The notes: generated by a model not told the origin, from the letters alone. A stretch of 64,000 nucleotides of DNA from Marinifilum sp965230805 (GCF_965230805.1 NZ_OZ246019.1:868001-932000); one strand, 5' to 3'. Counted from the first letter of the stretch, positions 17,328-26,073 are shown. Made by a program: numbers and translations.

Positions 17328-18356
17328 ATGAACAAAAGAGGTTTCGCAAGCGATAATTTTTCTGGCGTTTTACCGGAAGTTTTAGAAGCAATTCACAAAG
17401 CCAACGAAGGTCACGTAATGGCCTACGGTGGAGACCCCTATACTACTTCGGCAATAAATCAATTCAAACAATTATTTGGTGATCAAATTGATGTTTATTT
17501 TGCCTTTAATGGCACAGGAGCCAACGTAATTGCCTTGTCAACATTAACACAATCCTATCATTCTATTCTTTGTCCTGCAAGTGCGCACATTCAGGTTGAT
17601 GAATGCGGTGCTCCCGATAAATTTACTGGTTGCAAGGTGATTCCTATTGATACACCAAACGGAAAGCTAAGTCCGGAATTAATCAAACCTCAACTGCATG
17701 GATTCGGTTTTGAACACCATTCGCAACCCAAAGTAATTTCAATTACTCAATGTACCGAGTTGGGAACGGTTTACACCCCTGAAGAAATTAAGGCGATTTG
17801 TGATTTGGCTCACGAACACGACATGTATGTTCACATGGATGGAGCCCGCTTGGCAAATGCTGTTGTTAGCTTGGATGTTGATGTAAAAGAAATCACCACC
17901 CATGCAGGAATTGATGTATTAAGCTTTGGCGGAACCAAAAACGGAATGATGTTGGGTGAAGCGGTGATCTTCTTTAATCCTGAATTATCGAAAACTACCA
18001 AGTACATTCGCAAGCAGAGTATGCAGCTTTGCTCAAAAATGAGATATATCGGAGCTCAGTTCCATGCCATGCTTACCAATGATCTGTGGTTAAAAACTGC
18101 TCGTCATGCCAACGAAATGGCAAAATTACTAAAGGAGGAAGTGGAAAAGATCCCACAGGTAACAATCACACAGGAAGTAAAAACCAATGGCATTTGGGCA
18201 TTGGTTCCTAAAGATAAAATTGAGAAACTACAAGAAGAATACTTCTTCTGGATTTGGGATGAGCATGCAGGTGAGGTTCGTTGGCTATGTTCTTTCGATA
18301 CCACCAAAAAAGACATTCTTGGCTTTGCAGATCTATTGAAAAAAGAATTGGTATAA
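17328..18356 (+). CDS. Low-specificity L-threonine aldolase family (PLP enzyme)
   Basis: 342 residues from ATG at 17328. Fold-type I PLP enzyme of the beta-eliminating lyase family: S-D-N-F-S-G-V near the start, G-T-G-A-N for phosphate binding, H-M-D-G-A-R-L-A-N with the cofactor-contacting Asp, and S-F-G-G-T-K-N-G with the Schiff-base Lys. It should cleave L-threonine (and allo-threonine) to glycine and acetaldehyde. An in-frame TTG/ATG pair at 17280/17283 would add 15-16 residues not found in the family, so the later ATG is preferred. It follows the thioredoxin-fold gene by 76 bp and precedes murB by 91 bp on the same strand. Confidence 0.88.
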   Translation: MNKRGFASDNFSGVLPEVLEAIHKANEGHVMAYGGDPYTTSAINQFKQLFGDQIDVYFAFNGTGANVIALSTLTQSYHSILCPASAHIQVDECGAPDKFTGCKVIPIDTPNGKLSPELIKPQLHGFGFEHHSQPKVISITQCTELGTVYTPEEIKAICDLAHEHDMYVHMDGARLANAVVSLDVDVKEITTHAGIDVLSFGGTKNGMMLGEAVIFFNPELSKTTKYIRKQSMQLCSKMRYIGAQFHAMLTNDLWLKTARHANEMAKLLKEEVEKIPQVTITQEVKTNGIWALVPKDKIEKLQEEYFFWIWDEHAGEVRWLCSFDTTKKDILGFADLLKKELV

Positions 18357-18447
18357 ACCATTCATAATCAAAAAACATCAAGCCTTACTATAATTAACCA
18401 TACTGCACATTGTTAATTATTAATTACTAATTATTAATTGCTTACAA

Positions 18448-19461
18448 ATGGCTCAACTGATAGAAAATTACTCCCTTAAAAAACACAATACTTTTGGCAT
18501 TGAGGCTAAAGCCAGATATTTCTTTGAGTTCGAAACCGAAGAAGAGATAAAGGATTTCCTGAAGAAGAATAATATCATTGATACACAATACATCATTTTG
18601 GGAGGTGGTAGCAACCTTTTGTTTACCGAAGACTTCGATGGCTTGGTACTTCATCCTAACATTACAGGCATTGAGCTTCTTGATGAAGATGAAGACTCCG
18701 TTTTGCTGCGGGTAGGTTGCAACGAAGACTGGGATGAGTTTGTTGAATGGGCAGTTGAGAACAATCTTTATGGCATCGAAAACCTATCCTTAATTCCAGG
18801 AACCATTGGAGCATCTCCAGTTCAGAACATCGGGGCTTATGGTGTTGAGGTAAGAGAAGTAATCGAGAATGTAGAAGCCATATCAATAGAAAGCAAAGAT
18901 ACCGTGATTTTTAGTAATGCAAACTGCGAGTTCGATTACCGTAATTCAGTATTCAAGAACGAATACAAGAACCTTTTCATCATTACTCATGTACAGTTTC
19001 GATTGAAAAAGGAAGCTGAACTCAAACTTAAATACGGTGCTATCAAAAAAGAGATGGAAGCATATGATGAAATCAACCTGAAGAACATTCGCAAGGCAAT
19101 CATTAAAATCCGTGAAAGCAAATTGCCCGATCCCGAGGAGTTGGGAAATGCTGGTAGTTTCTTTAAAAACCCTATTGTTGACAAAGAAAAAGCCGACAAG
19201 CTAAAATCACAATACGAAAACCTACCTACCTACAAAGTAAATGATGTGCAGACCAAACTGGCTGCCGGTTGGTTAATTGAACAATGCGATTGGAAAGGCA
19301 AACGCTTTGGCGATGCAGGAGTTCACAAAGATCAGGCATTGGTATTGGTAAACTATGGCAATGCCAAAGGCAAGGACATCTTAAAATTAGCCAATGACAT
19401 TCGTAAGTCGGTACTATTTAAATTTGGCGTAAAGTTGGAAATGGAGGTTAATGCAATTTAA
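18448..19461 (+). CDS. murB: UDP-N-acetylenolpyruvoylglucosamine reductase MurB
   Basis: 337 residues of type I MurB. N-T-F-G-I starts the FAD domain; I-L-G-G-G-S-N-L-L-F binds the FAD pyrophosphate; P-G-T-I-G-A-S-P-V-Q-N-I-G-A-Y-G and Y-R-N-S-V-F-K are the conserved core; G-N-A-G-S-F-F-K-N-P holds the catalytic Ser that protonates the intermediate. The C-terminal D-A-G-V-H-K-D-Q-A-L-V-L-V-N completes domain 3. It reduces UDP-GlcNAc-enolpyruvate to UDP-MurNAc for peptidoglycan synthesis in the cytoplasm. Its ATG follows a run of TTAATTATTAATT repeats. Confidence 0.95.
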   Translation: MAQLIENYSLKKHNTFGIEAKARYFFEFETEEEIKDFLKKNNIIDTQYIILGGGSNLLFTEDFDGLVLHPNITGIELLDEDEDSVLLRVGCNEDWDEFVEWAVENNLYGIENLSLIPGTIGASPVQNIGAYGVEVREVIENVEAISIESKDTVIFSNANCEFDYRNSVFKNEYKNLFIITHVQFRLKKEAELKLKYGAIKKEMEAYDEINLKNIRKAIIKIRESKLPDPEELGNAGSFFKNPIVDKEKADKLKSQYENLPTYKVNDVQTKLAAGWLIEQCDWKGKRFGDAGVHKDQALVLVNYGNAKGKDILKLANDIRKSVLFKFGVKLEMEVNAI

Positions 19462-19496
19462 GGGGTTCACGCAAGTAGCAATAAGGTATTTATAAG

Positions 19497-19542
19497 AAAG
19501 AACGCAAAGGACTAATGATATCGTACTTTGCGTTCTTTTTTA
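19497..19542. terminator. Terminator between murB and mltG
   Basis: AAAGAACGCAAAG pairs with CTTTGCGTTCTTT (13-bp stem, 16-base loop), followed by T run on the plus strand. Confidence 0.85.
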
Positions 19543-19574
19543 TTTAATCTTTCTCTGCGAACTTTGCGTTAATC

Positions 19575-20648
19575 TTATCTTCTCTTAATTCCTCTTCTTT
19601 TTAACTCTTTATGGTATCTGCTGGCATTACGATTGTGTTCGCGCAAAGTGCGTGCAAAAACATGATAGCCTGAAAAATCAGGATTCGCACAGAAGTACAG
19701 ATATCGATGCTTTTCGTAGTTCAGTACTGCTTTCAGTCCCGAAATAGAAGCCTGACGAATTGGCCCTGGAGGCAAACCTCGATACTTGTAGGTGTTGTAA
19801 GGGGAATCTATTCTTTTATCTTTATTCAATACTCTTGTGATGCTAAAATCGCCCAAAGCAAATTTCAAAGTCGGATCTGCATCCAGCTTCATTTTCCTTT
19901 TCAATCGGTTCATATAAACTCCCGCAACACGCGCCTTTTCATCTTTATTAATGGTTTCTTCGTCAACAATGGAAGCCAAAGTACTGACCTCAACAGGAGA
20001 TAATCCAATCTTTTTTGCCTTCTTTAATCGATCGGCATTCCAAAATCTTAAATACTCTTTATACATCCTGTCCATAAAAGCACGACTATTGGTATTCCAA
20101 TACAACTGATAAGTATTGGGAATAAACATGCCAATTATGCTTTCTGGCTTAAAACCATATTTTGCAATTAGCTTCTTATCGCGTAAAGCAGTTAACAAAC
20201 TAATGGAATCCGCCTCAATTTGCCTGGCAATTTTACCTGCAAAATCCTCAAGGGTTCTGGTGTTGTTAAAAGTCAATTGAATTGGAACCTGCACTCCTGA
20301 TCTAAGCAAATTTACCAAGTCGTTATTGTTCATTTTATCCTTAATTAAATAACGACCGCCATGAATGTGATGAGCAAAGTTCTTCTTGTTCATTACCCAT
20401 TCCAAAGAGTTTATATTTTTCAACCACTCCCGCTCTTCCAATAAAGCAATTACCTGTTCTTGGTTTGCCGAACTTGGAATATACAAATATGCCGTAGCCT
20501 CTCCCTTTAAATCAATATTTGAAGAAAAAATTCTGCTGTACAGCTTAAAAAGAATTGCTCCTGCCACAATCAGTATCAACATTACAGAAATCAGGAATAT
20601 TCTTAGTTTTTTAGAACGAATGTTATTTAATCGCAAAAGGTTTATCAT
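19575..20648 (-). CDS. mltG: Endolytic murein transglycosylase MltG
   Basis: 357 residues, one N-terminal membrane anchor (about 15-36), a LysM-like/YceG N-domain and the catalytic YceG domain with T-L-A-S-I-V-D-E-E-T, N-R-L-K-R-K-M-K-L-D-A-D-P-T and S-P-Y-N-T-Y-K-Y-x-G-L-P-P-G-P-I. MltG cleaves nascent glycan strands near the inner membrane and sets their length. The family motif A-S-I-V-E-x-E reads A-S-I-V-D-E-E here, which I take to be a Bacteroidota variant. Convergent with murB. Confidence 0.92.
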   Translation of the reverse strand: MINLLRLNNIRSKKLRIFLISVMLILIVAGAILFKLYSRIFSSNIDLKGEATAYLYIPSSANQEQVIALLEEREWLKNINSLEWVMNKKNFAHHIHGGRYLIKDKMNNNDLVNLLRSGVQVPIQLTFNNTRTLEDFAGKIARQIEADSISLLTALRDKKLIAKYGFKPESIIGMFIPNTYQLYWNTNSRAFMDRMYKEYLRFWNADRLKKAKKIGLSPVEVSTLASIVDEETINKDEKARVAGVYMNRLKRKMKLDADPTLKFALGDFSITRVLNKDKRIDSPYNTYKYRGLPPGPIRQASISGLKAVLNYEKHRYLYFCANPDFSGYHVFARTLREHNRNASRYHKELKRRGIKRR

Positions 20649-20840
20649 CGTCTATTATTGAATATAAATGCTAAGTTCACAAAAATAAAAGAAAAATAAG
20701 TACCTAGAATATTTAAATCACTTAAAATGCCTAAAGTGGATATGCATTTGCAGACATATAAGTTTAAGTACTTGCAACTTTAAGTACTCTAAGTACCACC
20801 AAAATGTTATATTTGAATCACAAATTATAAACATACACAC

Positions 20841-21968
20841 ATGAACATTTCAGCTAATTTCGATAGTGGAAAAATAGAAGTGATTGAGGCTCTTGATCCA
20901 CAAAACATTCAATTGAGAATTCCAAACGATACCAACTCGGAACATTTTCAGTGGTTCTATTTCCGTTTATCGGGAATGCAGGAGCAAGCTGTTAAAATGA
21001 CGATTCAAAATGCAAACGAAGCATCATATCCCGAAGGATACCAGGAATACTATGCCCTTGCATCATACGATCGCGAGCACTGGTTTAGAGTTCCCACTTT
21101 TTACGATGGCAAGCATTTAAGCATCGAGCATACACCGGAATTCAACTCGGTTTACTATGCCTACTTCGCTCCTTATACTTATGAGCAGCATTTAGATTTG
21201 GTTCACAATGCGCAAATGTCGCAGGAGTGTGAATTGGTGTCGATTGGTAAAACTGTTGAAGGCAAAGACATCGACATGCTAATTGTTGGTGAGCCTGATG
21301 ACAACAAAAAGAAGATCTGGGTAATTGCTCGTCAGCATCCGGGCGAAAGTATGGCAGAATGGTTCATACAAGGATTATTAGGCAAACTGTTGGATGAAGA
21401 TGATCCGGTTGCAAGAACTTTGCTTAACAAAGCTGTCTTTTACATTGTTCCCAACATGAATATCGACGGAAGTATTGCAGGTAACCTGCGTGTAAACACC
21501 AAAGGATTTAACTACAACCGCGAATGGGCCGAGCCTAGCGAAGAAAACAGTCCCGAAGTATTCCATGTTCGCAACTTGATGGATGAGTATGGTTGCGATT
21601 TGAATTTAGATATCCATGGCGATGAAGCATTGCCTTACAACTTTATTTCAGGCATAGAAGGAATTCCTTCGTTCGATGAAAGATTAAAAAATTTAACAGA
21701 AAAATTCATTGACACATGGATGGCTACATGCCCTGATTTTCAAGACACTCACGGTTATCCTAAAAACGAACCTGGCAAAGGTAATCTCGCAATCTGTTCA
21801 AAACACATTGGGGAACGATTTAAATGCTTATCTTTGACCATCGAAATGCCATTCAAGGACAATAATGATTTACCCGAACCTGAATGTGGTTGGTCAGCAG
21901 ACCGAAGTATTTTACTTGGAGAATCGGTTCTTCAGCCAATTATGAAGGTAGTAGATCAATTAAGATAA
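20841..21968 (+). CDS. M14 zinc carboxypeptidase, cytosolic (CCP-like) type
   Basis: 375 residues, no signal peptide. An N-terminal beta-rich domain of about 120 residues precedes the M14 domain, as in the cytosolic carboxypeptidase subgroup. Zinc ligands: H and E in R-Q-H-P-G-E-S, third His in L-D-I-H-G-D; substrate-binding N-Y-N-R-E-W block; catalytic Glu in L-T-I-E-M-P-F near the end. Bacterial members are thought to trim C-terminal residues from peptides or proteins; substrate unknown. A TATATTTG box resembling the Bacteroidota -7 element (TAnnTTTG) lies about 30 bp before the ATG. Confidence 0.88.
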   Translation: MNISANFDSGKIEVIEALDPQNIQLRIPNDTNSEHFQWFYFRLSGMQEQAVKMTIQNANEASYPEGYQEYYALASYDREHWFRVPTFYDGKHLSIEHTPEFNSVYYAYFAPYTYEQHLDLVHNAQMSQECELVSIGKTVEGKDIDMLIVGEPDDNKKKIWVIARQHPGESMAEWFIQGLLGKLLDEDDPVARTLLNKAVFYIVPNMNIDGSIAGNLRVNTKGFNYNREWAEPSEENSPEVFHVRNLMDEYGCDLNLDIHGDEALPYNFISGIEGIPSFDERLKNLTEKFIDTWMATCPDFQDTHGYPKNEPGKGNLAICSKHIGERFKCLSLTIEMPFKDNNDLPEPECGWSADRSILLGESVLQPIMKVVDQLR

Positions 21969-22007
21969 GATATTAAAGACTATACTTCTAAGTATATTAC
22001 TCGAAAG

Positions 22008-22044
22008 GCCCATACTCAAGCTTCCGTGAGCGTGGGCTTTTTTT
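22008..22044 (+). terminator. Terminator of the M14 carboxypeptidase gene
   Basis: GCCCAT-CTC pairs with GAG-GTGGGC around a 10-base loop, followed by seven T. Confidence 0.85.
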
Positions 22045-22321
22045 ATTATCCAATAACAGCATTACCACGAAATCAATCCTATTCTTTTCTCCTTTTGAGT
22101 TTATTCTTTCGTAAAATCATTGCGATAGCTAAGCTATACCTCCATTTTTTGCCTTTACAAAACACAAAGTTCTCAATACAACTTAAAATTCATACCATAA
22201 AAAAAAAGGCATAACCAGCAACAGCAACAGAACTTTTTTTGATAAACATTCTTATATTTAGTATTTGTTGAATATATTTATTATATATTTGTTAATTTTC
22301 TTTACAAATACTTGTTATCAT

Positions 22322-22780
22322 ATGGAATATTTATCACATCAAGAAGAAATAACCGATATATTCAACAATATCAGATCCTTTTCTTATGAAGAAAAGCATA
22401 ACTTATTAGATACAGTAAAGTTTAACAGACTGACGAGAAAAAAGGGTTACGTACTTCTTGACGAAAGAATAGAGCTGAAAGGAACAATAGTCAACAAGAA
22501 CAATAAAATAAGGGCTATTAACGAAAAATTGGAAAAATTAAGCTGGCTTAATCACCTCAATGAGGAATGCCTTATGCTGTTAAATGATATAATTGCATTG
22601 GCCAGAGATTTAAGAAACATTCTAATTAAACAGTTTGTCACTTTAAATCCAGCAATTAAAAAAGGGATTCTAAAAAACGAAATTAAAGATTTTATCTACT
22701 CTATAGATGAGTTAAAAGAAACTTATGAAGACTTAGAATCTGTATTTTTCTTTTTACCAAAAATGCAGGAATTCAAATAA
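22322..22780 (+). CDS. Hypothetical helical protein, first gene of an unknown pair
   Basis: 152 residues from ATG 22322 (M-E-Y-L-S-H-Q-E-E-I); an upstream TTG at 22265 would add a hydrophobic tail that looks like chance translation of AT-rich DNA. The protein is charged, leucine-rich and predicted almost wholly helical, with no recognised motif. It is followed after 26 bp by another small gene, in a very AT-rich segment beside a transposase and REP-like palindromes. The arrangement resembles a toxin-antitoxin or other two-gene cargo cassette, but no homology supports this. Confidence 0.6.
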   Translation: MEYLSHQEEITDIFNNIRSFSYEEKHNLLDTVKFNRLTRKKGYVLLDERIELKGTIVNKNNKIRAINEKLEKLSWLNHLNEECLMLLNDIIALARDLRNILIKQFVTLNPAIKKGILKNEIKDFIYSIDELKETYEDLESVFFFLPKMQEFK

Positions 22781-22806
22781 AACACTAACAGATTATCATT
22801 AATAAG

Positions 22807-23217
22807 ATGAAAATATATTGCCTAATAGATTTTAAGATTGAATTTGATAAATTAAAATCAATATTATCATACCATACATTAGAAAAAGATATCATTAAGC
22901 ACTTTTTCGATAAATCTTATTCAGATTTATACTCAGGAATGCGATTAAACAACAGCTGCACAACTCCATACATCAAGAAAAGAATCAGAAGTATTGGTGG
23001 ATTTCCATTTTACTTCCTATATATCATCAAGGATGAGAAATTATATCTGTTGTACGTTCACCCAAGAACAGGTACATTAATCCCGGATACTAAATCGGAT
23101 GAGGCTAAAGCACACTTATACAAACGTGCAATTGATGCCATTGAAAACAATAAGTTTTTCGAATTAAAATTAAATGATGAGAAAAATCATATTTCATTTA
23201 ACTTGAACTTCTTCTAA
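22807..23217 (+). CDS. Hypothetical small basic protein, second gene of an unknown pair
   Basis: 136 residues, Lys-rich. A central block R-S-I-G-G-F-P-F-Y-F-L-Y-I-I-K-D-E-K-L-Y-L is beta-hairpin-like and is followed by Y-V-H-P-R-T-G and a helical segment D-E-A-K-A-H-L-Y-K-R-A-I-D. Two beta strands followed by a basic His/Arg segment is reminiscent of RelE-fold toxins, yet I cannot confirm this. It shares orientation and close spacing with the gene before it and ends just before a terminator-like hairpin. Base composition is more AT-rich than the flanking housekeeping genes, consistent with transfer. Confidence 0.6.
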   Translation: MKIYCLIDFKIEFDKLKSILSYHTLEKDIIKHFFDKSYSDLYSGMRLNNSCTTPYIKKRIRSIGGFPFYFLYIIKDEKLYLLYVHPRTGTLIPDTKSDEAKAHLYKRAIDAIENNKFFELKLNDEKNHISFNLNFF

Positions 23218-23224
23218 AATCCCG

Positions 23225-23290
23225 CCTCAGAAAGTCTTCTTCCTAGCTTTACTTTAAATAAATCAGACTTTTTGAGGAGGATATTTTTAT
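23225..23290 (+). terminator. Terminator-like hairpin after the unknown gene pair
   Basis: CCTCAGAAAGTCT pairs with AGACTTTTTGAGG (one mismatch) across a 27-base AT-rich loop; ATATTTTTATT follows. Confidence 0.45.
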
Positions 23291-23359
23291 TCGAACTTGG
23301 CTTAATAAGTATAGTATGCAGTATTAGATTATCAAAATTTTATCCCCGCCTTTCGGACT

Positions 23360-23430
23360 CGATTCTTGTTATCTTTTTTCATATTTTTAAACAGAAACAA
23401 GGTTTATATGAGATTTTACCCATACAATGA
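23360..23430 (+). repeat. Partial copy of the promoter and start of the transglutaminase-like gene
   Basis: The stretch GATTCTTG ... TTTTTCATATTTTTAAACAG ... ATGAGATTTTACC recurs at 24230-24290, where it forms the 5' end of the gene starting at 24267. The upstream copy has a 10-base insertion before the ATG and its frame stops soon. The two copies bracket the transposase and palindromes. Confidence 0.7.
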
Positions 23431-23484
23431 TATTGTCTGTTCATCTGTTGATTTGTTTTGGGCTAACAAGCTTTGGTATATTTC

Positions 23485-23635
23485 GGTGCGCTGCACCTAA
23501 TTTCTTATAAAGATTTTTTCTCTATAAATATTACGCAACTCTGTTGCTTGATATACATGGTTGTATGAATATGGTACGGAGTACCTGAATATCTATAGAA
23601 TGATATTGTTTGTTCCTCCTAAGGTGCAGCGCACC
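23485..23635. repeat. Cluster of four REP-like short palindromes
   Basis: Four hairpins, each a 5-bp stem with a 3-base loop: GGTGC-GCT-GCACC (23485), GCAAC-TCT-GTTGC (23535), GGTAC-GGA-GTACC (23573) and GGTGC-AGC-GCACC (23623). Start-to-start distances are 50, 38 and 50 bp. The first and last are mirror versions. They lie directly upstream of a REP-associated transposase gene, as expected of its substrate. Confidence 0.8.
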
Positions 23636-23746
23636 GTTATATAGTTTTGTCTCTTATTATTGTGATTTTAAATCAATGATCAATAATTTCAATACAATCA
23701 ATATTAATTCATTATAGGAAATACATACTCACAATCTTATTTCCAT

Positions 23747-24115
23747 TTGATTTTTGCTGTTCAAAATAGAATGGCACTCATACAAAAAGATTGGAAGCAA
23801 GAACTTGAGAAATATATTACAGGAATCATTCAAAATCATGCTCACAAACTTATTGCCATTGGATCAATGCCAGATCACATTCATATTTTTATAGGATACA
23901 ATCTTAATCGGAAAATTCCGGATTTGGTGGAAATCGCAAAGACATCAAGCAATGCTTGGATTAAAGAAAAAAGATTTACCCCATTTAAATATAATTGGCA
24001 AAAAGGATATGGTGCATTCTCTTATGCACATTCTCAAATTGATTCGGTTGCCAAATATGTGTTAAATCAAAAAGAACATCATATGAAAAAGTCCTTTAAG
24101 GAGGAGTATTTGTAG
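23747..24115 (+). CDS. IS200-like (REP-associated) Y1 transposase, start uncertain
   Basis: The frame carries the Y1 HUH motif M-P-D-H-I-H-I-F-I and the catalytic Tyr region I-D-S-V-A-K-Y-V-L-N-Q, hallmarks of single-strand transposases of the IS200/IS605 group. From TTG 23747 it is 122 residues, but the frame stays open back to 23708 and encodes T-Y-S-Q-S-Y-F-H-L-I-F-A-V-Q, the normal family N-terminus; the codon where ATG is expected reads GGA. So either a rare start is used or the gene has lost its start. No IS605 TnpB is present. With the palindromes upstream it fits a domesticated REP-associated tyrosine transposase. Confidence 0.8.
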   Translation: MIFAVQNRMALIQKDWKQELEKYITGIIQNHAHKLIAIGSMPDHIHIFIGYNLNRKIPDLVEIAKTSSNAWIKEKRFTPFKYNWQKGYGAFSYAHSQIDSVAKYVLNQKEHHMKKSFKEEYL

Positions 24116-24266
24116 ATATTGAGGAAGTATAATGTCCCATTTTAAGAAGAATATCTGTTTGATTTCATTTGAGATTTAGAATATATATCGTCCTGAAATA
24201 AAAAATTAACACCTTCATGTCTTCGGGCCCGATTCTTGTAAACTTTATTCATATTTTTAAACAGAA

Positions 24267-25247
24267 ATGAGATTTTACCAATACATATCAGGCCTAATTC
24301 TATTCTTTTCAATTGCTTCGGCAAATGCGCAAGACTTAATCAAAGTGGATCAGATTGTTGGAGGATATCCTGCCAGCTTTTCTTCTACCGAAGACCTTGC
24401 ACTTAAAATAACGCGCGATTTTTCAACCGATTTAGAGAAAGTAAGAGCTGCATATACTTGGATTGCTTTGCAGGTTGACTACGATATAAAAGCTCTGAGC
24501 AAGCCACAAAGAGTTCGCTTCTCGTATCGATCACAGGCCGAACTGGAAGCCAAAAAAAAGCAGTTCCGAGAAGAACTGGCTTTGTATACTTTACTAAAAC
24601 GCAAAGCTTTGTGCGAGGGCTACTCCACCCTTTTTCAGAACTTGTGCCAAAAAATGAATATCGAATGTGAAATTGTTTCGGGTACGGCTCGTAGATTGAT
24701 TTCTGAAATAGGCAAAGCAAACTTGCCATCGAATCATGCATGGAATGCTGTTAATATTAATGGCACATGGCAATTGATAGATGTAACCTGGGCAGCAGGA
24801 TGGGTTGATTATTCGAAAATGAAGTTTAACAAAGAATTTTCATCTGCTTACTTTGCTTCCCATCCCGATGAATTTGCCATGAAACATTTGCCCGATGATA
24901 GCAAGTGGTTGCTTTCGCAAAAAATAAGGAGCAAAGAAGGATTTGCAGCTCAGCCAATACCTTATAAATCATATCTTGGTAAAAATATTAAGCTTATTGC
25001 TCCACAAAACGGAACTTTAAATATTGCAAGATCTTCGGGTGTTCAATTTACACTTCAAAACCTTCCTCCCAATACCGATGTAGCGTATCATTTTAAAAAA
25101 GAGAAGTATGGACAAAAAGTAAAATCCTATTCCAAAGCTGATACATTAACATTTACTATTTATCCAAACACAAAAGGACGAGACGAATTGGTCATCTATT
25201 TTAATGGCAAGCCTGCACTTGGATACAAGGTGAATGTAAAGCACTAA
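24267..25247 (+). CDS. Secreted transglutaminase-like protein
   Basis: 326 residues. Signal peptide 1-21 ending A-N-A-Q. The transglutaminase-like core has its Cys in L-C-E-G-Y-S, His in S-N-H-A-W-N-A-V and Asp in L-I-D-V-T-W, in the right order and spacing for a papain-like triad; W-I-A-L-Q-V-D-Y-D is the usual upstream element. The C-terminal ~90 residues are beta-rich. In Bacteroidota such proteins are periplasmic and their function is mostly unknown; some act as proteases. The start and promoter are duplicated at 23360-23430. Confidence 0.85.
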   Translation: MRFYQYISGLILFFSIASANAQDLIKVDQIVGGYPASFSSTEDLALKITRDFSTDLEKVRAAYTWIALQVDYDIKALSKPQRVRFSYRSQAELEAKKKQFREELALYTLLKRKALCEGYSTLFQNLCQKMNIECEIVSGTARRLISEIGKANLPSNHAWNAVNINGTWQLIDVTWAAGWVDYSKMKFNKEFSSAYFASHPDEFAMKHLPDDSKWLLSQKIRSKEGFAAQPIPYKSYLGKNIKLIAPQNGTLNIARSSGVQFTLQNLPPNTDVAYHFKKEKYGQKVKSYSKADTLTFTIYPNTKGRDELVIYFNGKPALGYKVNVKH

Positions 25248-25328
25248 TCTTTAAAACCTGAGACACTACCACAAAATTTGAGGCAGTATCGGAGTTTGTC
25301 GATAACACAAAATTATATGCGGATCTCC

Positions 25329-25580
25329 TGTCGGCACTTCCCAATGGCTTATCGTAACTTCCCTATAGCTTGTCGCCTCTTCCCTATAGCTTGTTGTCGC
25401 TTCTCTGTAACATGTCGCTAATTCTATATGATTTGTCGCCACTTGTTTATAGTTTGTCGCCCCTTTTCTATAAGTTGTCGTTGCTTCCCTATGGCTTGTC
25501 GCCACTTCTCGATAGTTTGTCGCCACTTCCCTATAGCTTGTCGTCGCTTCCCTATGGCTTGTCGTCACTTCCCCAAGAAC
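25329..25580. repeat. Tandem array, twelve units of 21 bp
   Basis: Twelve gap-free units of exactly 21 bp, consensus TGTCGCCACTTCCCTATAGC plus one base. The array fills most of the 890 bp between the transglutaminase-like gene and the NdpA gene, together with the 267-bp element at 25807. Because 21 is divisible by 3 and the unit lacks stops in several frames, heptad-repeat frames appear on both strands; none has a ribosome binding site. Confidence 0.9.
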
Positions 25581-25806
25581 CTGCGTCGCCTAAAAATCAG
25601 CCACTTACCCCTAAAAACCTTAGAATTTAATTAACAATACCCAAAGGAGTACTTGCAAATTGTAAACAAACTACAACAAACAACAAAGGTTTAAAGCGAA
25701 CCTGCAAAGCACCATCGCATCACAACAAACTTAGGATAAGGGCATTAAAAAAGCCTTCTCTTAACAAGAAAGCTTCGATTTGTTATTTCAACTTACAAAC
25801 TATTAT

Positions 25807-26073
25807 AACGTGAGTTCGACGTAAAATTCGTTCACAGTTTGATCTGATTTTGAGTAGAAATTTTCTCAAATTTTCGAAGGAATAACGGGATATTTCAAGA
25901 AGATTTGAGGAAATTTATGCCGAAAGCAGGCAAACACATAATGGAAAGTTCTCTTTACGACATCTTCACATTAAAAATTCCTCAAAATAGCACGCTATTC
26001 TTTCCAAATTTTTAATGCAAATCTATCCCAAATATAACTTTCTGTGGATAGAATTTTACGTCGAACTCACGTT
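25807..26073. mobile_element. 267-bp inverted-repeat element (copy 2)
   Basis: Terminal repeats AACGTGAGTTCGACGTAAAA and its exact inverse, flanked by ATTAT at 25802-25806 and 26074-26078. Interior hairpins: CTCAAAT...ATTTGAG enclosing GAATA...TATTTC (25868-25915), AAAATAGC/GCTATT within ATTAAAAATT/AATTTTTAAT (about 25970-26015), and TCTATCC/GGATAGA next to the right end. No transposase frame. Confidence 0.93.

Noticed and set aside
22265..22321. N-terminal extension of the unknown gene from a TTG
   Set aside because: The added residues are low-complexity and AT-driven; the ATG at 22322 gives a normal protein start.
23747..24115. Complete IS200/IS605 element
   Set aside because: No TnpB, no defined ends and a probable loss of the start codon; the palindrome cluster fits a REP-associated gene better.
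25266..25634. Heptad-repeat frames on both strands over the 21-bp array
   Set aside because: They exist because the 21-bp unit lacks stops; no start context, no promoter and equal openness on both strands.
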